Shown here in pieces: positions 1 through 9,437 of a DNA stretch of 61,576 bases (positions are counted from its first letter, which is position 1; each line of letters opens with the position of its first letter). Under the pieces are notes generated by a model. It did not search any database. It had not been told where the DNA came from and was given only the letters and a program-made list of their open reading frames with translations. Position numbers and translations under genes: made by a program. The DNA is taken from the NCBI GenBank assembly GCA_964639275.1, contig CAZXCQ010000003.1:1-61576 (forward strand), in the 5' to 3' direction. This DNA is from CAZXCQ01 sp964639275. GTDB lineage: Bacteria; Desulfobacterota; DSM-4660; Desulfatiglandales; Desulfatiglandaceae.

Positions 1-80
1 TTTTCTGTAAATTCACGTGAAACAGAGAATATGTCACCCACATTTAATCCTTCAATAGCTTTTTTTCGAATGTGTGTCAT
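1..80 (-). CDS. MaoC-like dehydratase, N-terminal fragment (runs off the window)
   Basis: Reading leftward from an ATG at 80, the frame stays open to the window edge and gives 26 residues beginning MTHIRKKAIEGLNVGDIFSV. The pattern 'G-L-x-V-G-D-x-F-S-x-S-R-x-F-T-E' is the usual start of MaoC-family hot-dog enoyl-CoA hydratases, where the phrase is followed by the catalytic Asp and His further on; those residues lie outside the window. An AGGAG ribosome-binding site sits about 10 nt upstream of the ATG. It follows fumC on the same strand with a gap of roughly 160 nt. The family call rests on a short stretch, so the substrate cannot be named. Confidence 0.6.
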   Translation of the reverse strand, partial: MTHIRKKAIEGLNVGDIFSVSREFTE

Positions 81-237
81 ACAGTTCAAACTCCTAGTAA
101 AAGTGAAATCACATAACGCCGCCCGCAACCAGGGGGAGCGGTTCTTAGCCCATCCGGTTCATGGATGTCGTCCCCTCTCCATATTCAGGCCATGCTTCTT
201 GCCTGTAGTGTTTCGTAGCATTGTAAATGCGAAACTG

Positions 238-1644
238 CTATTTGCCAATGGCGACGTACGGTTTGACCATCTTCGCTGGGTCAACAACACGGTCAAACTC
301 ATCCTCAGTCACGAAGCCGAGCTTCAGAGCAGCTGCCTTCAGCGTGAGGTCGTTGTCCATTGCGTAATGCGCGATCTTGGACGCCTTGTCGTAACCAATA
401 ATCGGCGCGAGCGCTGTCACCAGCATCAGGGAGCGGTCCACATACTCGCCGATTCTCTTGAGATTTGGCTTCGTTCCTTCGATTAGGAACTTGCGGAAGT
501 TGGTACACCCGTCCGTCATGATCGTTATGGAGTGAGTGATGTTGAAAATCATCAGCGGCTTGTAAACGTTCATCTCGAGATAACCGCTGGCGCCTCCGAT
601 GCCCACCGCCACATCGTTCGCCATTACCTGCACCGCAATCATGGTCAGCGCTTCGGCTTGCGTCGGGTTCACCTTGCCCGGCATTATCGAGGAGCCTGGT
701 TCGTTCTCGGGGATCATCAGCTCTGCAAATCCGGCCCGCGGTCCGCAGGACATCAGGCGGATGTCGTTTCCGATTTTGTAAAGTGAAACCGCCAGCGTGC
801 GCAACGTGCCGGAAAGCTGTACAAGAGCGTCGTGAGCGCCCTGCACCGTGAATTTGTTCGGCGCGCTGACAAACGGCAGGCCCGTGATTTTGGCGATTTC
901 GGCCGCGGCCACTTCTGCGAAGTCGGGGGCCGAGTTGATGCCGGTGCCGACCGCCGTGCCACCGAGCGCCAAGCGGTACAGGCCCTCGAGGGCGGCCTCG
1001 ATCCGCTCGAGGTTTTCCGCGAGCATGCCCGCATAGCCTGACCATTCCTGGCCGAGCGTCAAGGGTGTCGCATCCTGCATGTGGGTGCGGCCGATTTTGA
1101 CGATATCTTTCCACTCATCGGCCTTCGCGGCGATCGCGTCATGAAGTGCCTGGACCGCCGGAATCAGCCGCTGCTTCAAATTGATTGCTGCGGCAATGTA
1201 CATGGCGGAAGGAAACGAGTCGTTGGATGATTGCCCCATGTTGACGTGGTCATTGGGGTGAACTGGCGTCTTGCTCGCGAGAGGCGTGCCCGCGAGCTGG
1301 CAGCAGCGGTTGGAGATCACCTCGTTTACGTTCATGTGGAACTGAGTGCCGCTGCCCGTCATCCATACATGCAGTGGGAACATGTCGTGATGCCGGCCGG
1401 CGAGGATTTCGTCGCAGACCTGAACGATCAACTTGTAGGGCCGATCTTCAAGGCGCTTACCTTTATAATTTGCTTTGGCAGCAGCCTTTTTTAGAATGGC
1501 GTACGCTATTATCATTTCCCGCGGTATTAGGTCCTTGCCGATGGCGAAGTGCTCAAGCGATCGCTGGGTCTGGGCGCCCCAGAGCTTGTCGGCAGGGACT
1601 TCGACTTCGCCGAGGCTGTCAGTTTCTTTTCGAAATTGCGTCAT
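238..1644 (-). CDS. fumC: Class II fumarate hydratase (fumarase C)
   Basis: Full-length 468-residue class II fumarase, which reversibly hydrates fumarate to L-malate in the TCA cycle and is a cytosolic homotetramer. The aspartase/fumarase signature GSSIMPGKVNP is present at about residues 317-327, with GQSSNDSFPSAM near 137 and the GRTHMQDATPLTLGQ segment near 185, which carries the catalytic His region. The start is supported by AGGAGA 8 nt upstream of the ATG. Codon use looks richer in CGN arginine and G/C-ending codons than most neighbours, which favour AGG, so recent acquisition is possible. It sits alone between gene-poor stretches. Aspartase is the main alternative, but the sequence reads as fumarase. 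Confidence 0.93.
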   Translation of the reverse strand: MTQFRKETDSLGEVEVPADKLWGAQTQRSLEHFAIGKDLIPREMIIAYAILKKAAAKANYKGKRLEDRPYKLIVQVCDEILAGRHHDMFPLHVWMTGSGTQFHMNVNEVISNRCCQLAGTPLASKTPVHPNDHVNMGQSSNDSFPSAMYIAAAINLKQRLIPAVQALHDAIAAKADEWKDIVKIGRTHMQDATPLTLGQEWSGYAGMLAENLERIEAALEGLYRLALGGTAVGTGINSAPDFAEVAAAEIAKITGLPFVSAPNKFTVQGAHDALVQLSGTLRTLAVSLYKIGNDIRLMSCGPRAGFAELMIPENEPGSSIMPGKVNPTQAEALTMIAVQVMANDVAVGIGGASGYLEMNVYKPLMIFNITHSITIMTDGCTNFRKFLIEGTKPNLKRIGEYVDRSLMLVTALAPIIGYDKASKIAHYAMDNDLTLKAAALKLGFVTEDEFDRVVDPAKMVKPYVAIGK

Positions 1645-1752
1645 TATGCTTTCTCCTTATTTCCTCGTACAGCGAGAGCGAAGCACCAAAGGCGTCAAAT
1701 GCTTTCATGGAACATGGCTGAGGATTGGCACAGTTCATGCCCTATAAACGGG

Positions 1753-1960
1753 GTCTGCTCTTGACTCACCTTCAGGTCACGCTTAATGTGTTCAATCGGC
1801 TTGTCAACCTTGTGATCTCTAAAAGCCTTTTGCTTTGTTCTTTAAATCATCGTGCTGCCACGGTTCGTCGCATGACACCATACATCCGGAAATTGAATTG
1901 CTAGTGATCTGGGCATATCAGTACACTATTCTAATCTTATAGGGTGAGTCAAGAGCAGAC
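1753..1960. repeat. 208-bp segment bounded by an 18-bp perfect inverted repeat
   Basis: GTCTGCTCTTGACTCACC at 1753-1770 is the exact reverse complement of the 18 bases at 1943-1960. The interior has no credible reading frame. The segment fills most of the 332-bp gap between the fumC start and the ASST-like gene. A structure like this fits a small non-autonomous mobile element or the two scars of one. I see no clear target duplication outside the arms, so a mobile origin is inference. Confidence 0.6.
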
Positions 1961-1976
1961 GTGATCCCATTTTTAT

Positions 1977-2984
1977 TTACTTTCTTTGCGCCTTGTAAAA
2001 GCCCAATGCCGGTGCCTGTCTTCGATTCTCAAACCTTACGTCCAAATTAAGCCGCCAGACAACTTCTCCATGCGGAGTAAACTCAAGAATCTTTGTTGTT
2101 CCTGTAATCAAAATATTGCCGTTTGGCAGTCGATCGGCGTCTCTCACCGGTGACATTTTTCTTCCAAAAGGTCTGGACTCCCAGACAACCTTGTTTGTCT
2201 TTGGGTCAATTTCTATTGCCTTATTCGGCCTTGAGTGATTCATTACAAGCAGATTACCGTTTGGTAAGACCTCGGGATCATGTTGATAGTGAAATATACC
2301 CTTGCCAATCGTCCTGGCAATCGAACCATTGGGTTCCACTTCTACGATGATATTGAAGTTCCTTAGACTTATCAACGTATTGCCGTTTTCAAGCCTTGAA
2401 ACGGCATTCGCATGGGTCCAACCTTGATCATAGATATCTCTGTACTCGGCAGTATCGAGGTGATCCTTTGCCCGCCAGCTCCAAACGATCTCTCCTTTTG
2501 GATTGATCTCTTTTGCCTGGATGTCATCTTTTGAATCAGAACCACCAAATACCACAAGGGTATTACCGTTGGGGAGGCGATCCGCATCATGGGTTACTTG
2601 GCTATCCATATAAGACCAAACAACATCACCCTTCCGACCAATCTCATAGACACCTTTTAACGGTAAAAGAAATAGGACATTACCATTGGGCAATCCTTCA
2701 GCATCAAACCCGGGGTTATTGTATTCTCTTAGATGAAATGGCAAGACGTATTCCCAGACGATTTTTCCATTCATATCCACTTCGATGATTCGTGGCCGGT
2801 CTTTTCTGTGGTTGTCTGCAAGGAGGGTGGTGCCGTTGTTGGCCTTACTGGCGTCATAAATGTCCACATAAATGTCATGCTCGCTACGGGGTGTTTGGTA
2901 AACAGTTGCCTTTGGCATCGATCCACCGCAACCCATTATCATGAGAAATAAGACCAAGAGTATCTGTTTCTTATTGATCAGCAT
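1977..2984 (-). CDS. ASST-like beta-propeller lipoprotein
   Basis: 335 residues. The N-terminus is a lipoprotein signal (charged MLINKKQ, hydrophobic core, lipobox I-M-G-C with Cys about residue 19), so the mature protein is probably anchored in the outer or inner membrane facing the periplasm. The body repeats a blade motif D-x-D-x-L-P-N-G-N followed by a hydrophobic strand, seen at least five times (PNGNVLFL, PNGNTLVV, ENGNTLIS, PNGNLLVM, PNGNILIT), alternating with 'G-E/K-I-V-W-x-W/Y'. This is the repeat of the arylsulfotransferase (ASST)/PQQ-like propeller families. It is shorter than catalytic ASST, and I cannot place a catalytic histidine, so it may be a binding or structural propeller. 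Confidence 0.72.
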   Translation of the reverse strand: MLINKKQILLVLFLMIMGCGGSMPKATVYQTPRSEHDIYVDIYDASKANNGTTLLADNHRKDRPRIIEVDMNGKIVWEYVLPFHLREYNNPGFDAEGLPNGNVLFLLPLKGVYEIGRKGDVVWSYMDSQVTHDADRLPNGNTLVVFGGSDSKDDIQAKEINPKGEIVWSWRAKDHLDTAEYRDIYDQGWTHANAVSRLENGNTLISLRNFNIIVEVEPNGSIARTIGKGIFHYQHDPEVLPNGNLLVMNHSRPNKAIEIDPKTNKVVWESRPFGRKMSPVRDADRLPNGNILITGTTKILEFTPHGEVVWRLNLDVRFENRRQAPALGFYKAQRK

Positions 2985-3582
2985 TTTTTTGCCACCCTTT
3001 CAGCAACGAAATGGGGATCTCATCCATCAACATAATCCTAAGGACGTGCTTTGGTCCCCACAGTGAATCCATACGCCCAGTCATAGTGTTAAAACGCGTT
3101 TCCAAGCGTCACCCGGAAGGTTTGTGATGAATTGGGTGACAGTCTTGAATTTGATGAATTAAGGAGGCTAAAGCCCCGCTGGATTTCTGATTTCAAACTT
3201 CCGGCCGCTGCCAGAGAACCATCTGAAGTAAGTGTCGATCATGGGAAGCAAAAAACGTGTGGTAGCAGCGGGAGGCTGGGCCCTGTCATAGAGGTTTTCG
3301 TCCCAACAGAAACAAAGTTTCTGTCGGCCAAATTGGACCAAGGCCATGGTGCTGGCGGTCTTTGGCAAACCTAATCAGGATATGACAATGGGGGGCATGG
3401 TTCGTGGGAATGGCTAGGGGATAGCCAGGAGATTCCCCCGGATGCCCCTGGAACCCCGCTGCCCCCACAGGCTCAGCTCCCGCGAGATGTCGGTCTGCTG
3501 GTCCACCCTGGCCTCGATCTGCATGGGTCTGTAGTTTCAGTTTGTTTTTTACCCTGTTTGGTCAGGAATTTATATTCTTATT
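2985..3582. other. Gene-poor 598-bp intergenic stretch
   Basis: Apart from the UPF0182 remnant described separately at 3414-3533, no reading frame here has convincing protein character, start signal or domain. Short open frames around 3130-3470 on both strands overlap each other and look like chance. No terminator hairpin with a T run is obvious. Confidence 0.5.
3414..3533 (-). pseudogene. Remnant of a UPF0182-family gene
   Basis: Bases 3417-3533 match 6079-6195 inside the intact UPF0182 gene with 6 mismatches in 117 positions (about 95%) and no gaps. The fragment is on the same strand. In the UPF0182 frame it stays open, with two amino-acid changes (Glu to Asp, Val to Gly) and otherwise silent differences, then runs straight into TAG at 3416-3414. 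It corresponds to roughly residues 762-800 of the 952-residue protein. It has no start, no beginning and no end of the gene. It is either a partial duplication or what is left of a second paralogue. Confidence 0.8.
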
Positions 3583-5055
3583 CTAATTTTGAAAAATCAC
3601 GTTTGCCTGACCTATGAGCAGCATTTTACGAGGCAGTTCGCCTTCATTGACCGGAAGCGAATCCAGATTTGTAAAGGACGGCTGATCCGTTGTAATGTAA
3701 TAAAGTTCCAATGAAATAGAAGCACCATCGCTTGGCGCGCCACCTTCGGAAAGATCGACAGTCAGCGTAAGATCGCTTACATAGTTGCGAGGAAGCCTCG
3801 TCTCTGCAGTCACAGCAAAATCAGTTGCAGATCTTACTGTCTGACTGATATTTATCGGCGGTTCTAAAGTTGAACTTTCCGTCGCAACTAGTGATATGAC
3901 AGCACCTTCCGGTATGCCGCTGGCACGTATTCCAAGGGCGTAATGCACTTTTTGAGAAGCAATATTTCTGAGATTGTAGGTAAATACGTAAGAAGACTGT
4001 GAAGCATCCGCGATATAGACAGTCCTATACACAACGCCCGGATTATTGAGAATCCAGTCCGAATAATCGTCTGCGGTAGAAAACGAGCCCGGGATATTTA
4101 CAGGATGATTCGAAGTCTGCAATACGGATACCAGGCTGTAGCCCGTATATGGCGTGGCTTCGGGGAAAAAAAGGAAAACTCCATCTCCCACGCCCACGTT
4201 GCCCCCACTGGCGCTTATGGACACTGAACTGCTTCCGTCCGTTGTCTCAATAGTGTTGCTGATCCAATCCTCTGGCATCAACGGCAGAAACGGAGGAGAA
4301 TAATACAAGCTTACCGTTCCATCAGTCTGATCGGAGGCGGCCGAAGAGAAATTTTTGGCACGCACATAGACATAATTGACTGTGCCTTCCGTTACATTCG
4401 TGCCTGGGTCGCTGCTATAACTAGATGCGTCCGCCAAAACTTCGGGATAAGGCAGAGGCCCTGAGCCTGACACGATGATGTCTGGAGATATCGCATCAGC
4501 GGTTTCAAGAAATGGCATTTGGCCTTCGTCCTGTAAGTCATGCCGGATGATCAGATCGCCGTACTGTTCATAGGCTCTGTCGAACGTGTCCACAGTCATG
4601 GCAAAATTGCCAGGATTTGACCCGAACGGAACCTGCGGCGGCAGCAGCGATTTGGAGATGGAAGTTGATGCGGATACAGGTGAAAAGGTTCCGCCTAACG
4701 ACGTATCGTTTTTTGCGAATTCGCACTCAAAGCGATGCGACGTTGTCTCACTTGTAATGGTAAATGTTCCGGAGACGTGTGAGATGTACGTGGAGACGGA
4801 GACGGTTCCTCTAACTGGTCCTCTGATCACAGTTTCCCCGTCAGGGAAGAGCTGGGCATAACCGGTGACGCTGGTGGGATTGATGGTCAGCGTTATGATT
4901 CCGTAGACCGCTTCCCCGGTGTTGTCTGAAAAATTGCCGGTGTAAGTGTAAGTAGCACTACTGCTTTCATTTCCTGAACTGCAGCCAATGACCAAACAAA
5001 GCCACAGAAGCAATATACAACACCTAACCCCACGTGTGAATGATACCTTATTCAT
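3583..5055 (-). CDS. Large lipoprotein of unknown function
   Basis: 490 residues from the ATG at 5055. A longer frame opens at a TTG at 5097, but the ATG gives a clean lipoprotein signal: MNKVSFTRGVRCC, a leucine-rich core, and lipobox L-V-I-G-C. The mature part is rich in Ser, Thr and Tyr with alternating beta-strand character (repeated TYTYTG, SVSISASGGNVG, TLTVDLSEGG), which suggests several immunoglobulin-like or other beta-sandwich domains. I do not recognise a named family. No good ribosome-binding site is visible before either start. It lies in a gene-poor region with the ASST-like lipoprotein on the same strand, so a surface or periplasmic role is likely, but no function is claimed. 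Confidence 0.65.
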   Translation of the reverse strand: MNKVSFTRGVRCCILLLWLCLVIGCSSGNESSSATYTYTGNFSDNTGEAVYGIITLTINPTSVTGYAQLFPDGETVIRGPVRGTVSVSTYISHVSGTFTITSETTSHRFECEFAKNDTSLGGTFSPVSASTSISKSLLPPQVPFGSNPGNFAMTVDTFDRAYEQYGDLIIRHDLQDEGQMPFLETADAISPDIIVSGSGPLPYPEVLADASSYSSDPGTNVTEGTVNYVYVRAKNFSSAASDQTDGTVSLYYSPPFLPLMPEDWISNTIETTDGSSSVSISASGGNVGVGDGVFLFFPEATPYTGYSLVSVLQTSNHPVNIPGSFSTADDYSDWILNNPGVVYRTVYIADASQSSYVFTYNLRNIASQKVHYALGIRASGIPEGAVISLVATESSTLEPPINISQTVRSATDFAVTAETRLPRNYVSDLTLTVDLSEGGAPSDGASISLELYYITTDQPSFTNLDSLPVNEGELPRKMLLIGQANVIFQN

Positions 5056-5619
5056 TTTTGTATTGTAACAGACATTGTGGTATCCTGGCAACAACAAGAT
5101 ATTCGGATTTGCAAGAACTTCCTTTTTTGTGTGGGCAGTATAGGCAAATTGGCGTTGTGTGTCAAGAGAAAGTACGTCGTGACATATAGCGTGTCGGGAT
5201 TGCGGGATGACGGATGCTCGGTTTTGAGTGTTTATAAAAAGCGATGATTGGGGTGTCCAAGCTGATACGGGTAAGGAATTGCCTTTAATTGACTAAAATT
5301 GGATTTCACCGGTCATTCTGAGTCAATCTTGAAATCTGTTGGATCCGAATAATGATCATAGATCGGAAAGAGGTCCGTATAGCAGTCTGAGGAATAATTG
5401 TCAGGCGAACAGACGTAGAAACCTCTCCGCCGTGAGACCGGAAACAGGATATACAGCTGATGTCATCCTGATGCCATACACTCATCTTATCGCGGTAATA
5501 TGAGCATGCCAAATCAGATATGGGCTGCCTGACGGAGACATTTTTGATATGTCGCCATGTTCAATATTCAGACAGGATACACAGGATGTACCTGATTCTT
5601 TCACAGAGTTGTTTCTTTG
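5056..5619. other. Intergenic stretch, nothing recognised
   Basis: 564 bases between the unknown lipoprotein gene and the end of the UPF0182 gene. Short open frames at about 5306-5512 have no family resemblance or start signal. No RNA gene, terminator or repeat of the families found elsewhere in the window was seen. Confidence 0.45.
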
Positions 5620-8478
5620 TTACTGGCTTTCCTGTTTGGGTTTCCCGGCCATCTGTTTGAGGATGGTCTCCAGTTTTTCCAGTTCCTCGCCGTAACCGGC
5701 CCAGTTGCCCTGTCGGAGATAGGCCTTGGCCTGATTGTAGTGTTGCAGGGCCAGAACTCCCAGGTCAGAGGATTTGAGGATCTCCCTGGCGGCCGGGAGG
5801 GCCAGTTCCCTGGGTGGTATCTCTCCTCCCAGGACGCTGCTCAGGGCCTTATCAAGGTTCTCTTCCATGGCAACACGGTTGGCAAAGGCCACAATCACCC
5901 GCTTTAGTTCCGGGAGGGCCGTGGCTATTGACTTGTCACGGCCGGACGAAGCGGCCCCCTGTCTTCCCTGGCGTCTTCCCAGGCCCCTGGACTGGGACGC
6001 CCCGGTTGAAGGCGCCTCGGCCTCTTCCTGTTTTGCCTCCAGATAGATGGGTTCCACGTAGATAAAGGAGTCACACACGGGGATGGCCAGGAGATTCCCC
6101 CGGATGACCCTGGAACCCCGCTGTCCCCACAGGCTCAGCTCCCGCGAGATCTCGGTCTGCTGGTCCACCCTGGCCTCGATCTGCATAGGTCCGTAAACCA
6201 GCTTTTCCTTTGGGAGCTTATAGACAATAAGGTTCCCGTAGTTTGGGAGGTCGCTTCTCGCCGCCAGCCACCCGATCATATTGTCCTTTTGGGAAGGGGT
6301 AAAGGGGAGCATCAGGAGAAACTCCTCTTTCTGCCCCTCGGGCAGTTTGATGATGATATAGTAGGGCTCCATCTTTTCCCGGGTATCCGCGTATAGTTCG
6401 TCGGGGAGCTGCCAGAGGTCTTCCTGATTGTAAAAGACCTGGACATCCTCCATGTGATACCGGGTGTAGGTGCCCGCCTGGATATTGAAGAGGTCCCTGG
6501 GATAACGGATATGCCTTTTCAGGTCCTCGGGCATTTCCGCAAACGGCTTGAAGAGATCAGGGAATATCCTCTCGTAGACCGTGGCAATCGGGTCCTTTTC
6601 ATCGATCAGGTAAAAACTCACATCTCCGTTGTAGGCGTCAACAGTGACCTTGACCGAATTGCGGATATAGTTGATCGGCTCATCTTTGAAGGGGCCTCGG
6701 GATCGCAGGGAATACGGATACATATCGGAGGTGGTGTAGGCATCCAGAATCCAGTAGAGTCTTCCTTCGGAGAGGACCAGATAGGGATCGCGATCATACC
6801 TCAGAAAGGGGGCTATTGAACCCGCGCGGGTCTTGATCCGGCGTCTGTACATGATCCGGCTCTCCGGGTTCAGATAGTTTGTAAAGAGTATCTGGGCATC
6901 CATAAATTCATAGGCAAACAGGAGTCTTCTTATAAATGATCTGATCGGAACCCCCCCCTTGCCCTGGTAGATGGTATAGACGTTCTTATCGCCCTTGGGG
7001 TAATCAAACTCCTTGGTCCTGGTCCTTACCAGGACATATTGGGCGGTCCTTTCTCCAAAATAGATCTCGGGCCGCTCAATCTTTAGATCAACTTCGCTGA
7101 TGGGAGGCAGGTCTTTGATAAAGAGACGCGGCAGCCCTTCGCGGGTGACTTCATTTACCGGGCTTGCGGCCAGGCCGTAGCCATGGGTATATATGAGGTG
7201 CCGATTGACCCAGGTATTGGCCTGGCGAGGGAGTTGATCGACCACCAGCTCCCTTGCTGCCAGCATGAGCTGGCGGTACTGGCGCTTGATCTGATAACGG
7301 TCCACGTCCACATTGTTAAAATCGTAATAGAGCCGTATGGCCTGGATCTGTTTGTAGGTCTGAAGGAGGGGGCGTTCGTCCCAGATCCTGATATTCTGGA
7401 TGGTCCCCTTTTGCTTGTTGACCTCTTCCAGACTCAGTTTGTCATTCACCTCAAAACTGACTTCCTTTATCTTGTTGAGATTATAGGCCTTGCGGGTGTA
7501 GTCGATATTGTAGGCAATGTAGCGGGATTCCTTTGCCAGTTCATTGGGCTTGACCACAAACTGCTGGATTGCCATGGGGAGTATGGTGGCAAAAAGAAAC
7601 ACAGACCCCACCCAGACCGCACCGCTTATCCAGAGAAGTCTTGTCCTTGGCCGAAAGGCGTTAAAAAAGAGAAGCACGGCAAAGGCAAGGGAGACCAGGA
7701 TCAAGAGCCTGAAGGCCCAGACCTTGATGTGCACATCCGTATAGCTGGCGCCAAAGGCGGGCCCCTGTGTGGAATAGAGAAGGCCATAGATCTTGAGTTG
7801 ATAGCCCCAGGCCAGGAGCAAGACAATAATACCTGCGAGGAAGATGAGGTGTTTTTTGACCCCGGGTGCAACAGAAAATTTGGGGAGTGAGGGGGGTCTG
7901 CCCTCGGCCTGAGCGATTTCACCGATCATCTGAATAGCGCCGTTCTTTAGATACCAGATGATGGTCAGGCCGGCGGCAAAAAGGAAAAGGATCAGCAGGC
8001 CGTTGCGGATAAAGAGATAGAAGGGAAGGCTAAAGACATAGAACCCGATGTCCCTGTTAAGGACGGGATCTGCGCTCCCAAAGGGCTGCCGGTATAGATA
8101 GCGAAGGACCAGGTCCCATTTATCGGATCCCTTTGAGGCAATAACAAAACTGACAATCAGGATAAAGGCCAGAAAGAGAATGTTGAGGGTGTTTGCTGAA
8201 AGGCCAAGCTGCGAGCCGTAACCGCCCTCAACCCTCAGCGCAACCCCGGTGCCGGCCCCCGGGCTCAGCCGTCGGGCGATATAGAGGTTGAGGGTGATGA
8301 TGAGGATCAAAAAGAGCCAGACCACAAAGCCAAATCCGAATTTGGTTAGTAGCATGGTCCAGAAGACAGGGGAAAACCCCAGATTCCCAAACCACAGCCA
8401 GTCGGGGTATATGGAAACAACCGAAAAGAGCAAGAGAAGAACCAGAAGCCCACACCCGATCAACACTTTTGTTTTCAT
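5620..8478 (-). CDS. UPF0182 family large membrane protein
   Basis: 952 residues, the usual size for UPF0182 (COG1615). The first third holds about seven hydrophobic helices, starting MKTKVLIGCGLLVLLLLF and including the family phrase 'Y-P-D-W-L-W-F-G-N-L-G-F'. The long remainder is a soluble, probably extracytoplasmic domain with the conserved 'NPESRIMYRRRI' and 'F-Y-N-Q-E-D-L-W-Q-L-P' regions. A low-complexity Gly/Arg/Ser stretch at about 845-870 precedes a C-terminal helical segment. The function of the family is not known. It starts 31 nt after the livH stop on the same strand, so it may be cotranscribed with the ABC importer. A 117-bp piece is duplicated upstream at 3417-3533. Confidence 0.9.
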   Translation of the reverse strand: MKTKVLIGCGLLVLLLLFSVVSIYPDWLWFGNLGFSPVFWTMLLTKFGFGFVVWLFLILIITLNLYIARRLSPGAGTGVALRVEGGYGSQLGLSANTLNILFLAFILIVSFVIASKGSDKWDLVLRYLYRQPFGSADPVLNRDIGFYVFSLPFYLFIRNGLLILFLFAAGLTIIWYLKNGAIQMIGEIAQAEGRPPSLPKFSVAPGVKKHLIFLAGIIVLLLAWGYQLKIYGLLYSTQGPAFGASYTDVHIKVWAFRLLILVSLAFAVLLFFNAFRPRTRLLWISGAVWVGSVFLFATILPMAIQQFVVKPNELAKESRYIAYNIDYTRKAYNLNKIKEVSFEVNDKLSLEEVNKQKGTIQNIRIWDERPLLQTYKQIQAIRLYYDFNNVDVDRYQIKRQYRQLMLAARELVVDQLPRQANTWVNRHLIYTHGYGLAASPVNEVTREGLPRLFIKDLPPISEVDLKIERPEIYFGERTAQYVLVRTRTKEFDYPKGDKNVYTIYQGKGGVPIRSFIRRLLFAYEFMDAQILFTNYLNPESRIMYRRRIKTRAGSIAPFLRYDRDPYLVLSEGRLYWILDAYTTSDMYPYSLRSRGPFKDEPINYIRNSVKVTVDAYNGDVSFYLIDEKDPIATVYERIFPDLFKPFAEMPEDLKRHIRYPRDLFNIQAGTYTRYHMEDVQVFYNQEDLWQLPDELYADTREKMEPYYIIIKLPEGQKEEFLLMLPFTPSQKDNMIGWLAARSDLPNYGNLIVYKLPKEKLVYGPMQIEARVDQQTEISRELSLWGQRGSRVIRGNLLAIPVCDSFIYVEPIYLEAKQEEAEAPSTGASQSRGLGRRQGRQGAASSGRDKSIATALPELKRVIVAFANRVAMEENLDKALSSVLGGEIPPRELALPAAREILKSSDLGVLALQHYNQAKAYLRQGNWAGYGEELEKLETILKQMAGKPKQESQ

Positions 8479-8509
8479 TAATTAGCCTCCGCTATTCTAA
8501 TTTTTTTGC

Positions 8510-9388
8510 CTATTCTTCGAATCCAAAGGCCCTTCCTTTGATGCCATAGAGACCTGTGGGCCGAAACAGGATTACCACAAACATAGCAACAAAAGGGCCA
8601 ACAAATGCCAGTGGGCCATAGATGGTCCCCCCCACCGAAACCACCTGTCCCAGGATCAAGGCCGAGACCAGGGTCCCCTTGATACTGCCCAGACCGCCCA
8701 GGATGACCGTGATAAAGGCAAACAGGAGCATATCAAAGCCCATATAGGGGGTGACCCCGGTCAACGGGGCATTGAGGGCGCCGCCAAACCCGGCCAGGCC
8801 ACTGGCCACCACAAAGCTCACGGTGAAGATCTTGCGGATATTGATCCCCAGCCCCTGCACCTGGTAGGGGTTCTCGATGCCCGCGCGCAGGGCCTTTCCG
8901 ACGATGGTCCTGTTAAGAAATAGGTAGATCAAGATGTAAACCGCAATCCCGATCGCAAAGACCAGCAGCCTATACAGGGGCACCTTGGCGTCAAACAGGG
9001 GGACCAGGGTATGCATGGGGGCGGCCACGGGCTTGCTTGCCAGGCCGAAAACGTACTGGATAATCCCAATCCCGATCAGGAAGACGCTGAATGTCACCAC
9101 CATCGTAAACATCAACTCTTTCCCATAGACCCGTCGCAACAACTGGGTCTCGACAATAAACCCGGCGCAGGCCGCCACAATGGTTCCGCAAAGGAGTGCC
9201 AGCAAAAAAGACCCGGTGGCCGTGACCAGGGTCCAGGTCATATAGGCGCCAAAGGTGTAATAGACCATCTGCTCCATATTGACAATCCGCATGAGGCCGA
9301 ACCCGATTGAGATGCCAATCGAGACCAAAAACAGAATACCGCTGATACCCAATCCAAAGATGACAGCAGATATATACAGATCAACCAT
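8510..9388 (-). CDS. livH: Branched-chain amino-acid type ABC transporter permease (LivH-like)
   Basis: 292 residues from ATG 9388, chosen because AGGGAG lies 9 nt upstream and because the extra residues of the longer frame are hydrophilic and unlike the family. It is a multi-helix inner-membrane permease. The segment 'SIGISIGFGLMRIVNMEQM' matches the LivH start region (usually 'G-L-x-x-I-F-G-V-x-x-x-x-N-x-A-H-G'). The internal 'G-x-x-L-R-A-x-x-x-N-x-x-x-x-x-x-x-G-I' loop that contacts the ATPases is present. It is the last of four transporter genes and precedes the UPF0182 gene. Substrates in this class range from amino acids to amides and aromatic acids, so the substrate is open. Confidence 0.87.
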   Translation of the reverse strand: MVDLYISAVIFGLGISGILFLVSIGISIGFGLMRIVNMEQMVYYTFGAYMTWTLVTATGSFLLALLCGTIVAACAGFIVETQLLRRVYGKELMFTMVVTFSVFLIGIGIIQYVFGLASKPVAAPMHTLVPLFDAKVPLYRLLVFAIGIAVYILIYLFLNRTIVGKALRAGIENPYQVQGLGINIRKIFTVSFVVASGLAGFGGALNAPLTGVTPYMGFDMLLFAFITVILGGLGSIKGTLVSALILGQVVSVGGTIYGPLAFVGPFVAMFVVILFRPTGLYGIKGRAFGFEE

Positions 9389-9437
9389 GACTGCAACTCC
9401 CTTGATTGGTTGCTGTCTGTTCTGAGGCCCTTTTTTG

